Of a stretch of DNA of 7,725 bases, positions 1 to 5,704 are shown piece after piece. How positions within the stretch are numbered: position 1 is the stretch's first letter; each line of letters opens with the position of its first letter. Made by a program: the position numbers and the translations under genes. Where the stretch lies: contig JAUXBJ010000061.1 of assembly GCA_030619425.1 (NCBI GenBank), forward strand, positions 1 to 7,725. The letters are read 5' to 3'. This stretch comes from a bacterium (GTDB lineage: Bacteria > Zixibacteria > MSB-5A5 > GN15 > FEB-12). The notes beneath the pieces were generated by a model. That model was not told the DNA's origin, searched no databases, and worked only from the letters and a program-made list of their open reading frames with translations.

Positions 1-145
1 CGCCACGGTAGCTGGTCTGCATCATCAGAAAGTAGAGCAGGTCCGGCGACATCGCGCCAGCCATGAGGCCGGTCAGTGAAAACCAACGCGGCTTGAACTG
101 TTTCAACGGCAGAACAATCGCCGAATGAGAGATGGTAAACGGCAT
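1..145 (-). CDS. DUF4184 family membrane protein, N-terminal fragment
   Basis: The first 48 codons of a minus-strand gene are present; the rest lies beyond the left edge of the window. The translation starts MPFTISHSAIVLPLK, followed by a segment reading FSLTGLMAGAMSPDLLYFL. This start is the hallmark of the DUF4184 family, whose members typically begin MPFT.SH.A.vLPL and soon carry a G(S/A)M(A/S)PD motif at the start of a membrane segment. The family is known as multi-pass membrane proteins of unknown function, distantly reminiscent of membrane-bound metal-dependent hydrolases (that likeness is from memory). The ATG at 143-145 is chosen because it gives the family-typical N-terminus. No Shine-Dalgarno motif precedes it. 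Instead a perfect TATAAT lies five bases upstream of the start codon, so the message may be leaderless. No function can be deduced from the fragment. Confidence 0.82.
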   Translation of the reverse strand, partial: MPFTISHSAIVLPLKQFKPRWFSLTGLMAGAMSPDLLYFLMMQTSYRG

Positions 146-150
146 TGGCT

Positions 151-156
151 ATTATA
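151..156 (-). promoter_or_regulatory. Possible -10 box of a leaderless promoter for the DUF4184 gene
   Basis: On the minus strand the hexamer reads TATAAT, identical to the sigma-70 -10 consensus. Only five bases separate it from the ATG at 143-145. This is the spacing seen in leaderless genes, where transcription begins at or next to the start codon, and it fits the absence of a Shine-Dalgarno motif. No good -35 hexamer is visible at 16-18 bases upstream, which keeps the confidence low. Confidence 0.35.
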
Positions 157-215
157 ACCGGACACGGAGGCATAGTTCGCAAGTTTGAACCGTCGGTCTG
201 CAACCTTGTGGCGGA

Positions 216-231
216 CGAATCTACAGATTCG
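216..231. repeat. Perfect palindrome, 7-bp arms
   Basis: CGAATCT at 216-222 and AGATTCG at 225-231 are perfect inverted repeats around a 2-base centre. GCG at 211-213 and CGC at 232-234 could extend the pairing with a small asymmetric bulge. It is the first palindrome of the intergenic cluster. Confidence 0.6.
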
Positions 232-247
232 CGCACAATGCTCTGTC

Positions 248-268
248 ATTCCGGGCTTGACCCGGAAT
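248..268. repeat. REP-like hairpin, ATTCCGGG-CTTGA-CCCGGAAT
   Basis: The two 8-base arms (248-255 and 261-268) are perfectly complementary around a 5-base loop. The wider context, TGTCATTCC before and CCAG after, matches a common type of dispersed intergenic palindrome in bacterial genomes that I recall from several phyla. It is probably a non-coding repeat present in many copies in this genome. Copy number cannot be judged from one window. Confidence 0.7.
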
Positions 269-292
269 CCAGCTTCGGCTCACGAGGTACGC

Positions 293-345
293 CACCCTTC
301 GACTCCGCTCAGGGTGACGTTGGGGGAGATGCTCAGGGTGATGTT
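293..345. repeat. REP-like hairpin CACCCT..AGGGTG followed by a partial tandem copy
   Basis: CACCCT at 293-298 pairs with AGGGTG at 311-316 around a 12-base loop. This matches the widely seen dispersed element that reads CACCCTTCGACTCCGCTC and then AGGGTGA. The right-hand part, GCTCAGGGTGAYGTT, occurs at 307-321 and again at 331-345 with one difference (C versus T). The pair therefore looks like an incomplete duplication of the 3' arm. Confidence 0.65.
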
Positions 346-356
346 TCGGCAGTTCT

Positions 357-382
357 GTAGGTCAGGTTCCTTGGAACCTGAC
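357..382 (+). repeat. Palindromic repeat, copy A (10-bp perfect arms)
   Basis: GTCAGGTTCC at 361-370 and GGAACCTGAC at 373-382 form a perfect 10-base inverted repeat with a 2-base centre. The element is preceded by GTAG (357-360), so it opens with GTAGG. The reverse complement of 394-420 is a diverged version of the same element, also opening with GTAGG. Two stem base pairs differ between the copies, and both arms change together. Confidence 0.7.
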
Positions 383-393
383 GAAATGCAGAT

Positions 394-420
394 GGCAGGA
401 TCGCAGGGATCCTGCCCTAC
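394..420 (-). repeat. Palindromic repeat, copy B (inverted relative to copy A)
   Basis: GGCAGGATC at 394-402 pairs with GATCCTGCC at 408-416 around the loop GCAGG. Read on the minus strand, 420 to 394 starts GTAGG and aligns with copy A (357-382) at 21 of 27 columns by my hand alignment, with one single-base gap. Copies A and B thus form a head-to-head pair separated by 11 bases (383-393). Confidence 0.7.
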
Positions 421-447
421 GAAGACTGGAGTGTGCCGTGAGTGGCA

Positions 448-481
448 TAGCGCGCGTAGCGCGAAGAACAGGCTTGCCTGT
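448..481. repeat. TAGCGCG direct repeat and small ACAGGC/GCCTGT hairpin near the dprA-like 3' end
   Basis: TAGCGCG occurs at 448-454 and 457-463. Next to it, ACAGGC (468-473) and GCCTGT (476-481) form a perfect 6-base inverted repeat. The hairpin lies five bases beyond the stop codon (487-489) of the minus-strand dprA-like gene, where a terminator would sit. However, the stem is short and on the minus strand it is followed by TCTTCG, not a run of T. It is a poor match to an intrinsic terminator and more likely one more member of the repeat cluster. Confidence 0.45.
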
Positions 482-486
482 GGCGA

Positions 487-1422
487 TCAAAGAAGTCTAC
501 CCGATGGGCCGCCGGATTCGTGCCGCCGGCGGATACTTTCGATGAGTTGATTCAAGCTCGGCCTGTTGTCCCCCTCCCATGAAAGCGCCACGGCGCCGCG
601 CCGCAGAAAGTATCGGCAGGCATCGTTGGAATCATCAAACTCACCGGACAGCGCCAGGAAAAGCGGACATCCGAACTTCAATGCGGTCCTGGCGGCATCG
701 AAGGTTCCTCCCGACATAGCCGGTTCCACAGCAACCACCGCGTCCGATAACCCGACAACAGTGCTGTTGCGCTGCATGGCGTTCCACGTCGACCATGGCG
801 ACATGGGATGAAACTCTGAGATCACCAGGAGCCTGTCATCGGTCGCGGCAGCGTCCAGAATATCGGTCATATTGAAACGCATAACGCCGGTCGGCAGCAC
901 CAACGTGGTAACACCACCGGCTTCGATGGCCGAACCGTGAGCCGTCTGGTCGACTCCGGGCGCATACCCGCTTACAATGTTTATCCCCTGCTGGACCAGT
1001 TGAGCGGCAAGATCGCTTGTGGTGTTACTACCCTGTTGAGAAACCCGGCGTGATCCGCAAATCGCCACCGCCGGTTGACTCAGCAGATTTACGTCTCCAT
1101 GCACGAACAACACCGGCGGCGATGCCTCCCCCAGCATGTCGATCAGACGGGATGGATAACCCGCACGACCCAGCACCAACATCCTAATACTCTGCCCCTC
1201 AAGCTCCTGGCGCAATTGCTCAGCCTCCTCGAAATCCGTCCCGACGCGGGCGGCGAAATCGCCGGGAAGTTTGCAGTTCTGGAACAACTCGGCCGAGTCA
1301 GCGCTGAACAAATCCTCCAATGCGAGTTGTTCCGATGACAAAACACCCAGCAGGCGCGCCAACGTCCGCGCTCCCACCCCCTCGGTCCGCATCAACTGCA
1401 GGATAATAGTCTCGTGGTTCAT
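487..1422 (-). CDS. dprA: DprA/Smf-family DNA-processing protein (SLOG-type Rossmann fold), short form
   Basis: The 311-residue product has a helix-hairpin-helix-like N-terminus (about 8-28, with EGVGARTLARLL). A YPSRL segment at 89-93 and a PPVLFVHGD stretch at 102-110 lead into the DprA core. Core motifs are AICGSRRVS (120-128), IVSGYAPGVDQTAHGSAIEAGG (149-170), ISEF (201-204) and RNSTVVGLSDAVVAVE (218-233) followed by SGG (237-239). Canonical DprA binds incoming single-stranded DNA and loads RecA during transformation, in the cytoplasm. Differences are visible. After the GG motif it reads LPTGVMRFN in place of the usual glycine-rich segment ending in YP. The protein also stops about 50 residues after the core, leaving no room for the C-terminal winged-helix domain of many DprA proteins. 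Its ATG overlaps the stop of the phosphoribosyltransferase gene by 4 bases (ATGA), so the two are probably translationally coupled. Family membership is secure. Whether this is the genome's transformation DprA or a paralogue with another job is unclear. Confidence 0.88.
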   Translation of the reverse strand: MNHETIILQLMRTEGVGARTLARLLGVLSSEQLALEDLFSADSAELFQNCKLPGDFAARVGTDFEEAEQLRQELEGQSIRMLVLGRAGYPSRLIDMLGEASPPVLFVHGDVNLLSQPAVAICGSRRVSQQGSNTTSDLAAQLVQQGINIVSGYAPGVDQTAHGSAIEAGGVTTLVLPTGVMRFNMTDILDAAATDDRLLVISEFHPMSPWSTWNAMQRNSTVVGLSDAVVAVEPAMSGGTFDAARTALKFGCPLFLALSGEFDDSNDACRYFLRRGAVALSWEGDNRPSLNQLIESIRRRHESGGPSGRLL

Positions 1423-2297
1423 AGGTTATCCGTATCTCGCCAGGACTTAACACAGACCATACCGATCACCGTCGTCGCCCCCAGGGATTTGAGATACCCG
1501 GCGTACGACCATAAGGTAGCGCCCGATTGATAGAGGTCGTCGATCACCACTACCGTCCGGTCAATCACAGAATCCGACAGTGTGATCGCGCCCGACTCCT
1601 CAAGGCTCCGCCAGGCGGCGATCTTGTCCGCCAACGCCAGCCCCTTCAGGTCCGGCTTGTTAACCATCAGGGTGGGGCGTACAACTGTCGGCGGCGGGTT
1701 ATTGGTTGCCCTCGATATCAGAACATCTCTCACCACCCGGACCAACTCTCTCGGCAAGTCAAACTGCTTGCCCATCCCCGGCGGGATGTAAGAAAGCGTG
1801 ACCTCTCCGAGCGCAAACGACTGACCGATGCGATCCAGCAAAGCCACCATGTGTCTGGCGAGTACGGTCACCGCCCGCTCGGATTCCTCGTATTTCGCCC
1901 GGTACTCCAATTGTCCGATCGGCGTACGCTGGTATTGCGCCAAGTCAACCGGAGACTCGGCATTGTAGTCAAGGGCGAGGCTCAGATCGAGCTCATCGGT
2001 GAAGTACGGTCTCATACGGCTGGACAGACCGAGGACGACGAACCGTCTGAAGTCACTTACGAATCGTTCCACCACAGCGATATCATCTGTCGTAAGATCA
2101 TCGAAACAGACCCTCTGCCCGGCATGATCGGGCGCACGGTGAAAGTCCCCGTCGGATTTCTCCATCACCGCCGGCTCCTGTTGAGCAAACAGCCGCGCAT
2201 AGAAGTCCGGCAGCATCAATTCCCATCCGCCGGAGGCGACTTGATCGAATCGATACCATTCCAACCGATTGCGGCTATGAGGCAGTTGGACAGTCAT
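1419..2297 (-). CDS. ComF-like phosphoribosyltransferase-domain protein paired with DprA
   Basis: The 292-residue product carries the PRPP-binding signature of type I phosphoribosyltransferases near its C-terminus: VVVIDDLYQSGAT at 249-261, with the acidic pair D253-D254 and the SGAT loop. Upstream, VVRPTLMVNKPDLKG (205-219) sits where ComF-family proteins have the R.......L...R..N segment. The first 140 or so residues are not familiar. They hold only one cysteine (C64), so the zinc-finger part typical of ComFC is absent. A signal peptide or membrane segment is not evident, so it should be cytoplasmic. The start is supported by AAGGAG on the minus strand (2303-2308), five bases from the ATG. 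A strong promoter lies upstream, and the dprA-like gene follows with a 4-base overlap. PRPP-dependent activity is inferred from the motif; the acceptor substrate is unknown. Competence (ComF with DprA) is one reading, and a nucleotide-based defence or signalling pair is another. Confidence 0.8.
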   Translation of the reverse strand: MTVQLPHSRNRLEWYRFDQVASGGWELMLPDFYARLFAQQEPAVMEKSDGDFHRAPDHAGQRVCFDDLTTDDIAVVERFVSDFRRFVVLGLSSRMRPYFTDELDLSLALDYNAESPVDLAQYQRTPIGQLEYRAKYEESERAVTVLARHMVALLDRIGQSFALGEVTLSYIPPGMGKQFDLPRELVRVVRDVLISRATNNPPPTVVRPTLMVNKPDLKGLALADKIAAWRSLEESGAITLSDSVIDRTVVVIDDLYQSGATLWSYAGYLKSLGATTVIGMVCVKSWRDTDNL

Positions 2298-2353
2298 TGC
2301 CTCTCCTTATGGACACTTTCTGTTTTGGCCCACCATACGCGCATCACTCTGTC

Positions 2354-2381
2354 ATAATAATGAAGACAGCCGATTTGTCAA
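2354..2381 (-). promoter_or_regulatory. Sigma-70-type promoter for the phosphoribosyltransferase-dprA pair
   Basis: On the minus strand a perfect -35 box TTGACA (2376-2381) is followed after 16 bases by TATTAT (2354-2359), one mismatch from TATAAT. Transcription would begin near 2347, leaving an untranslated leader of about 50 bases before the ATG at 2297. An imperfect dyad, CTGTC (2349-2353) and GACAG (2365-2369), brackets the -10 box and could be an operator. Confidence 0.65.
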
Positions 2382-2433
2382 TCACCTTACGTCTGCAATC
2401 GGGATGTCATTCACGTCCAGGGAAGCAATCACT

Positions 2434-2454
2434 GTGCGCGACAGATAATCGCAC
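2434..2454 (-). terminator. Weak hairpin just after the alcohol dehydrogenase gene
   Basis: GTGCG (2434-2438) and CGCAC (2450-2454) can pair around an 11-base loop immediately beyond the stop codon of the dehydrogenase gene. The stem is only five pairs and no T-run follows on the minus strand, so it may not end transcription. The separate promoter downstream suggests that the two transcription units are distinct in any case. Confidence 0.2.
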
Positions 2455-3459
2455 TCAGCGTACCGAGTCGGACGACTCCACCACAATCACGGCAGCGCCG
2501 TTGAAACGACCATGACGCAAATCGTCCAGCGCCTCGTTCGCTTTCTCAAGTGGATAAGGATGCACTTCGGTGCGAACCGGTACCTTTGGCGCCAACGCCA
2601 GGAACTCTTCGCCATCGCGTCGTGTGAGATTAGCTACCGACCGAATCTGACGCTCCCCCCAGAGAATGGAATAGGGAAACGACGGTATGTCACTCATGTG
2701 AATCCCGGCGCAGACCACGATACCTCCCTTACGAACAGCACGCAGCGATGCCGGTACGAGTTCACCGACCGGCGCGAATATGATCACGGCATCGAGTGGT
2801 GTCGGTGGTTCTTGATCGGAATCACCGACCCAGACCGCACCCAGTTCCTGAGCAAAAGACTGGCCCTCGGTATCCCCTTTACGAGTGAACGCATACACTT
2901 CGCGTCCCTGGTAGCGCGCCACCTGAATAAGAATATGGGCCGCCGCTCCGAAACCGTAGAAGCCGATTCGGTGTGCGTCACCGGCCATCCGCAGTGAGCG
3001 GTATCCAATGAGGCCCGCACACAACAGCGGAGCCGCCTGCAAGTCCGGGTATCCCGCCGGAATCGGGAAGCAGAAACGCTGATCGGCGACACATCTTTCG
3101 GCAAAGCCGCCGTCCACTTGGTAGCCGGTGTAGCGCGATTCATCGCACAGATTCTCCTGCTCGTTCAGGCAGTAGTCGCAGTGTTGACAACTCCCGCCCA
3201 ACCACGGCACGCCCACCCGGTCACCCACGTTGAACGAGTTAACTTCAGTACCGACATCAGCCACGATGCCGACAATCTGGTGTCCCGGAATCAACGGCAG
3301 CTTGGGCTCGGTAAGGTCGCCATCAACAACATGCAGATCGGTTCGGCACACGCCGCAGGTGTGAATCGTGATCAGCACGTCGGCAGGTCCAACCGCAGGT
3401 TCGGGCACGTTTGACATCCGCAGCGGCTGTCCGATCTGTTCTAGAATCATTGCACGCAT
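2455..3459 (-). CDS. Zinc-dependent alcohol dehydrogenase family protein (MDR superfamily)
   Basis: The 334-residue product is a medium-chain dehydrogenase/reductase expected to oxidise an alcohol or reduce an aldehyde with NAD(P) in the cytoplasm. The N-terminal GroES-like domain carries the catalytic zinc ligands C38 (in CGVCRTDLH), H60 and C147 (in LLCAGLIGYRSL). The structural zinc site C91-x2-C94-x2-C97-x7-C105 is complete. The nucleotide-binding domain has GFYGFGAAAH at 166-175 in place of the usual GxGxxG. This glycine loop, together with PGHQIVG at 58-64 (Q61 where most relatives have Glu) and the C-terminal VANLTRRDGEEFL, fits a distinct subfamily that I recall as the zinc-binding alcohol dehydrogenase family TIGR02822. 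Length is normal. The ATG at 3459 gives the usual MRAM start. M4 (ATG at 3450) is possible, because AAGAG sits about nine bases before it. Substrate is unknown, and the neighbours give no pathway clue. Confidence 0.9.
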   Translation of the reverse strand: MRAMILEQIGQPLRMSNVPEPAVGPADVLITIHTCGVCRTDLHVVDGDLTEPKLPLIPGHQIVGIVADVGTEVNSFNVGDRVGVPWLGGSCQHCDYCLNEQENLCDESRYTGYQVDGGFAERCVADQRFCFPIPAGYPDLQAAPLLCAGLIGYRSLRMAGDAHRIGFYGFGAAAHILIQVARYQGREVYAFTRKGDTEGQSFAQELGAVWVGDSDQEPPTPLDAVIIFAPVGELVPASLRAVRKGGIVVCAGIHMSDIPSFPYSILWGERQIRSVANLTRRDGEEFLALAPKVPVRTEVHPYPLEKANEALDDLRHGRFNGAAVIVVESSDSVR

Positions 3460-3697
3460 CTCTTATGAGTTAACAGACATAACACCAAACGGCAAGATTT
3501 TTCTTGTGCGGATTGTTGCGGTCCATGTGGTTGGCGCAGTATTTCAAGCTTGTAGTCATCAGCAACACTGGCGATATTTCTAAAGCAGGAATGTCTCGGA
3601 TGTCGACCGTAAGCGCTGCCTGGGCGGTTTTCGTGGCGATATCCGAGTGATTATCGAAGCGACAACACGTTACACAGTGAGGGATATCAAGACCGAC
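3460..3697. other. Divergent intergenic region
   Basis: The region separates the leftward dehydrogenase gene from the rightward barrel gene and should hold promoters for both. I find no convincing pair of -35 and -10 boxes on either strand. Weak candidates on the plus strand are TTGTAG (3550-3555) with GATATT (3573-3578), spaced by 17 bases. A small hairpin with arms CAAGA (3493-3497) and TCTTG (3502-3506) lies near the dehydrogenase start. In-frame GTG codons at 3647 and 3677 could extend the barrel gene leftward, but the added residues do not look like part of a signal peptide. Confidence 0.4.
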
Positions 3698-5683
3698 ATG
3701 AAAAGAGATGATGACCGAACCGGAGGCGCCCGGAGGCGCTTGTTCGTCGTAGTGTTGCTGCTCCTGGGTTTATGTTTAAGTGCGTTCGCCGCCTCGGAGC
3801 AACAACTGCAGGAGCGTTATGACGACGCCAATCGACACGTCAATCGTTCACGCGGGTTGACGCTGGCGATTCTGAAACAGATCAAGCAACTCGATAAGGA
3901 CTGTCGCGCGAGCAGCGGCGTGCCGTTGCCTGCCCGCAAGAGCGAGGCACAGAATCGTCTGGGCCGCCTCGAACCGATGGTGGATGCCTTCAACGTCAAT
4001 ACCGACGAAACTACCGAGGCGTTGAGTAAACTGCACACGGACCTCAACTCCGAATCATCGGCAAAAGACCTGACCGGTCAGCTTGGGCCGAAGATCGACA
4101 AACTGAAAGCCGACCTCAAGAAGTACCGCGGTCTCGTACAGCGCTACTGGGACAAAGCTACCGGCGACTTCGGCCAACCGATTGAACAAACTGAACGAAT
4201 GGAACCTGTGTACGGTTCAGCAACCGGGCAACCGGTGACGATCCACGGTGAGTTCACGGCTGCTCTCGGCTCCTCAAAATACAAGAAACCCCATGCCGAT
4301 CCATCGATCAGCGCCTCATCCGGCGATTTCAGTTTCAATCTTAACGGCCGCTACACGCCGTCAAGCAGGACCACTGTGCTGGGGCGCCTGGGTCACAAGA
4401 CAACGGTGGAACGCCGCGAGATCAGCCTGACCGACTTCGGCGCCGCTGTGACCCACCAGCTATCCCCGGTGACTTCAGTCAAAGCCGGTCTAGATCTGTC
4501 CAAGTACTCCGACAAAGAGAACGACGTGGCTGACTACTCGCAGACAGGCATCTTCGCTCGGCTCAATGCAAGGACAGCGAACCATCGGGGAAACATTGAG
4601 ATCAGGCGGGACTCGCGTGGCTACTCGAACATCAATGGCGCAGATTACAATACCTTCTCGTTCACAGCGCGCGATCTGATGTCGTTTGGTACCGGCAACG
4701 TCAATATGCAATTACGTTATCTAAAGAAAACAAACGACATTGAAGTCCTTGATCATACCGAACTAAATCCGAGTTTTGTCTATCACTTCAGCCAGGGTGG
4801 AACACAGGTCGGCGCCTCTTACCAGCAGTTCAAGATGCCGAATCTTGACGACTCGCCGCTGGAGAACAACCGTCTTAAGTTTCATCTGTATGCCGGTCGT
4901 CGCAGCTCTTCGGGAACAGTTAAATGGGGTCCGGAAGTACAGATGTACAAGTATCCTAACCTCGACGACGCCGACATGACCGATCTCAAGTTCATCTATC
5001 AGTCAAGTATGCGCGGCCGACAAACGAAAATGACCCGATGGAATCTCGTGTATCGGATGCATCAGGATACTCTGATGTTTGACTTTGCCCAGGTGCAGTT
5101 CCGGCGCAACTCACGTCCGGTCGGCAGTGGTCGCTATTCGAAGTTCAACCTGGCGGCGCGGTACTACACCGAAGCATCTGACGAGGACAACCCTCTGCGT
5201 TTCAGTAATGTCCACCCGGCCCACACGCTGGATATCTACTACAGTTTTGGGTGGGCTAAGGCTTTCGGGGCATGGCTGCGAACACTTTCGATCGGGCCGA
5301 TTCTGGGCACCAAGGCATACTTCGACACCGAGCGCTCGGATGCGTTCGACGAAGATATAGTCGACGTCGATTTTGTCACTCGCAACCCTCGGAACACGGC
5401 CCGTGTCGGTTTGGATGCCGTCGCCGGTATCGCCTTTGATCCCGGCATAACCGGGCGGGCAGAGTTGAGTTATATACTGTCGGCCTATTACAATGCCGAT
5501 CCCATTCGTACGATTAGCATATTCGAGTTGAAAATCAGATTCAGCTACCCGGTGAACCAACAGTGGTTTGTCGATGGATACACTAATTTTCATTCAACAC
5601 GAGCGGAGATTGAATCCCCGGCCGATCTGGATAAATCGAAGATCGGTGTGCAAGTCCGATATCTGTTTGATGTTCGTCAATAA
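3698..5683 (+). CDS. Exported protein with helical N-terminus and probable outer-membrane beta-barrel
   Basis: I do not recognise this 661-residue protein as a named family. The ATG at 3698 gives a signal peptide: RRR at 12-14, a leucine/valine-rich core at 15-29, and likely cleavage after A31 in SAFA. The cysteine at 26 is not in a lipobox. Residues 33 to about 153 are charged and helical in character (QQLQERYDDANRHVNR, then KIDKLKADLKKYRG) and could form a coiled coil. From about 183 to the end, the sequence alternates polar and hydrophobic or aromatic residues in strands of roughly ten, separated by turns rich in D, N and G (for example NVNMQLRYLKK, TLDIYYSFGW, KIGVQVRYLFD). That pattern suits a large outer-membrane barrel. 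The C-terminus, LFDVRQ, lacks the usual final aromatic residue. Two PNLDD copies (381-385 and 420-424) mark an internal duplication. The Shine-Dalgarno is weak. The next gene begins 21 bases after this one ends, so they are probably one operon. Confidence 0.72.
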   Translation: MKRDDDRTGGARRRLFVVVLLLLGLCLSAFAASEQQLQERYDDANRHVNRSRGLTLAILKQIKQLDKDCRASSGVPLPARKSEAQNRLGRLEPMVDAFNVNTDETTEALSKLHTDLNSESSAKDLTGQLGPKIDKLKADLKKYRGLVQRYWDKATGDFGQPIEQTERMEPVYGSATGQPVTIHGEFTAALGSSKYKKPHADPSISASSGDFSFNLNGRYTPSSRTTVLGRLGHKTTVERREISLTDFGAAVTHQLSPVTSVKAGLDLSKYSDKENDVADYSQTGIFARLNARTANHRGNIEIRRDSRGYSNINGADYNTFSFTARDLMSFGTGNVNMQLRYLKKTNDIEVLDHTELNPSFVYHFSQGGTQVGASYQQFKMPNLDDSPLENNRLKFHLYAGRRSSSGTVKWGPEVQMYKYPNLDDADMTDLKFIYQSSMRGRQTKMTRWNLVYRMHQDTLMFDFAQVQFRRNSRPVGSGRYSKFNLAARYYTEASDEDNPLRFSNVHPAHTLDIYYSFGWAKAFGAWLRTLSIGPILGTKAYFDTERSDAFDEDIVDVDFVTRNPRNTARVGLDAVAGIAFDPGITGRAELSYILSAYYNADPIRTISIFELKIRFSYPVNQQWFVDGYTNFHSTRAEIESPADLDKSKIGVQVRYLFDVRQ

Positions 5684-5704
5684 CCCAGCCAGGAGAGATG
5701 TGAG

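Larger units (their letters stand above)
146..486. repeat. Gene-free interval filled with palindromic and direct repeats
   Basis: This 341-base stretch lies between the start of the DUF4184 gene and the 3' end of the dprA-like gene. I see no credible gene in it. Short frames that cross it only translate the repeats. It holds at least five separate inverted repeats (216-231, 248-268, 293-316, 361-382, 394-416), a sixth small one at 468-481, and two short direct repeats (307-321 with 331-345, and 448-454 with 457-463). Such mosaics are typical of REP-like dispersed intergenic elements. Some of the hairpins could also act as 3' ends for dprA-like transcripts coming from the right. Confidence 0.75.

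Noticed and set aside
146..486. Possible CRISPR array in the repeat-rich interval
   Set aside because: The repeats are of different types, unequally spaced and mostly palindromic. There is no constant repeat with regular spacers and no cas gene in the window.
145..550. Short plus-strand frames across the repeat cluster
   Set aside because: Their translations are simply the palindromic repeats read as protein, and the longer one runs into the 3' end of the dprA-like gene. No Shine-Dalgarno or conserved pattern was seen.
1527..2357. Long plus-strand open frame of 276 codons opposite the phosphoribosyltransferase gene
   Set aside because: It lies almost wholly antisense to a gene with a clear PRPP-binding motif, promoter and Shine-Dalgarno. 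Its translation is rich in R, H and Q without any recognisable motif, as expected of a shadow frame.
2349..2369. LexA box at the phosphoribosyltransferase-dprA promoter
   Set aside because: The CTGT and ACAG half-sites are 13 bases apart, not the 8 of the enterobacterial LexA site, and the other common LexA patterns do not fit. An unknown operator remains possible.
2784..3143. Second minus-strand frame of 119 codons inside the dehydrogenase gene
   Set aside because: It is an alternative frame of a complete zinc dehydrogenase with all its metal ligands in place. The shadow product is arginine-rich and lacks motifs.
3745..3795. Lipoprotein signal in the barrel protein
   Set aside because: A cysteine lies in the hydrophobic part of the signal peptide (GLCLSAFA), but the residue before it is leucine, not G, A or S. 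A normal cleavage site follows five residues later.
5111..5593. Minus-strand frame of 160 codons inside the barrel gene
   Set aside because: It is antisense to the beta-strand pattern of the barrel gene, which explains the sequence better. No start signal or recognisable domain was seen.
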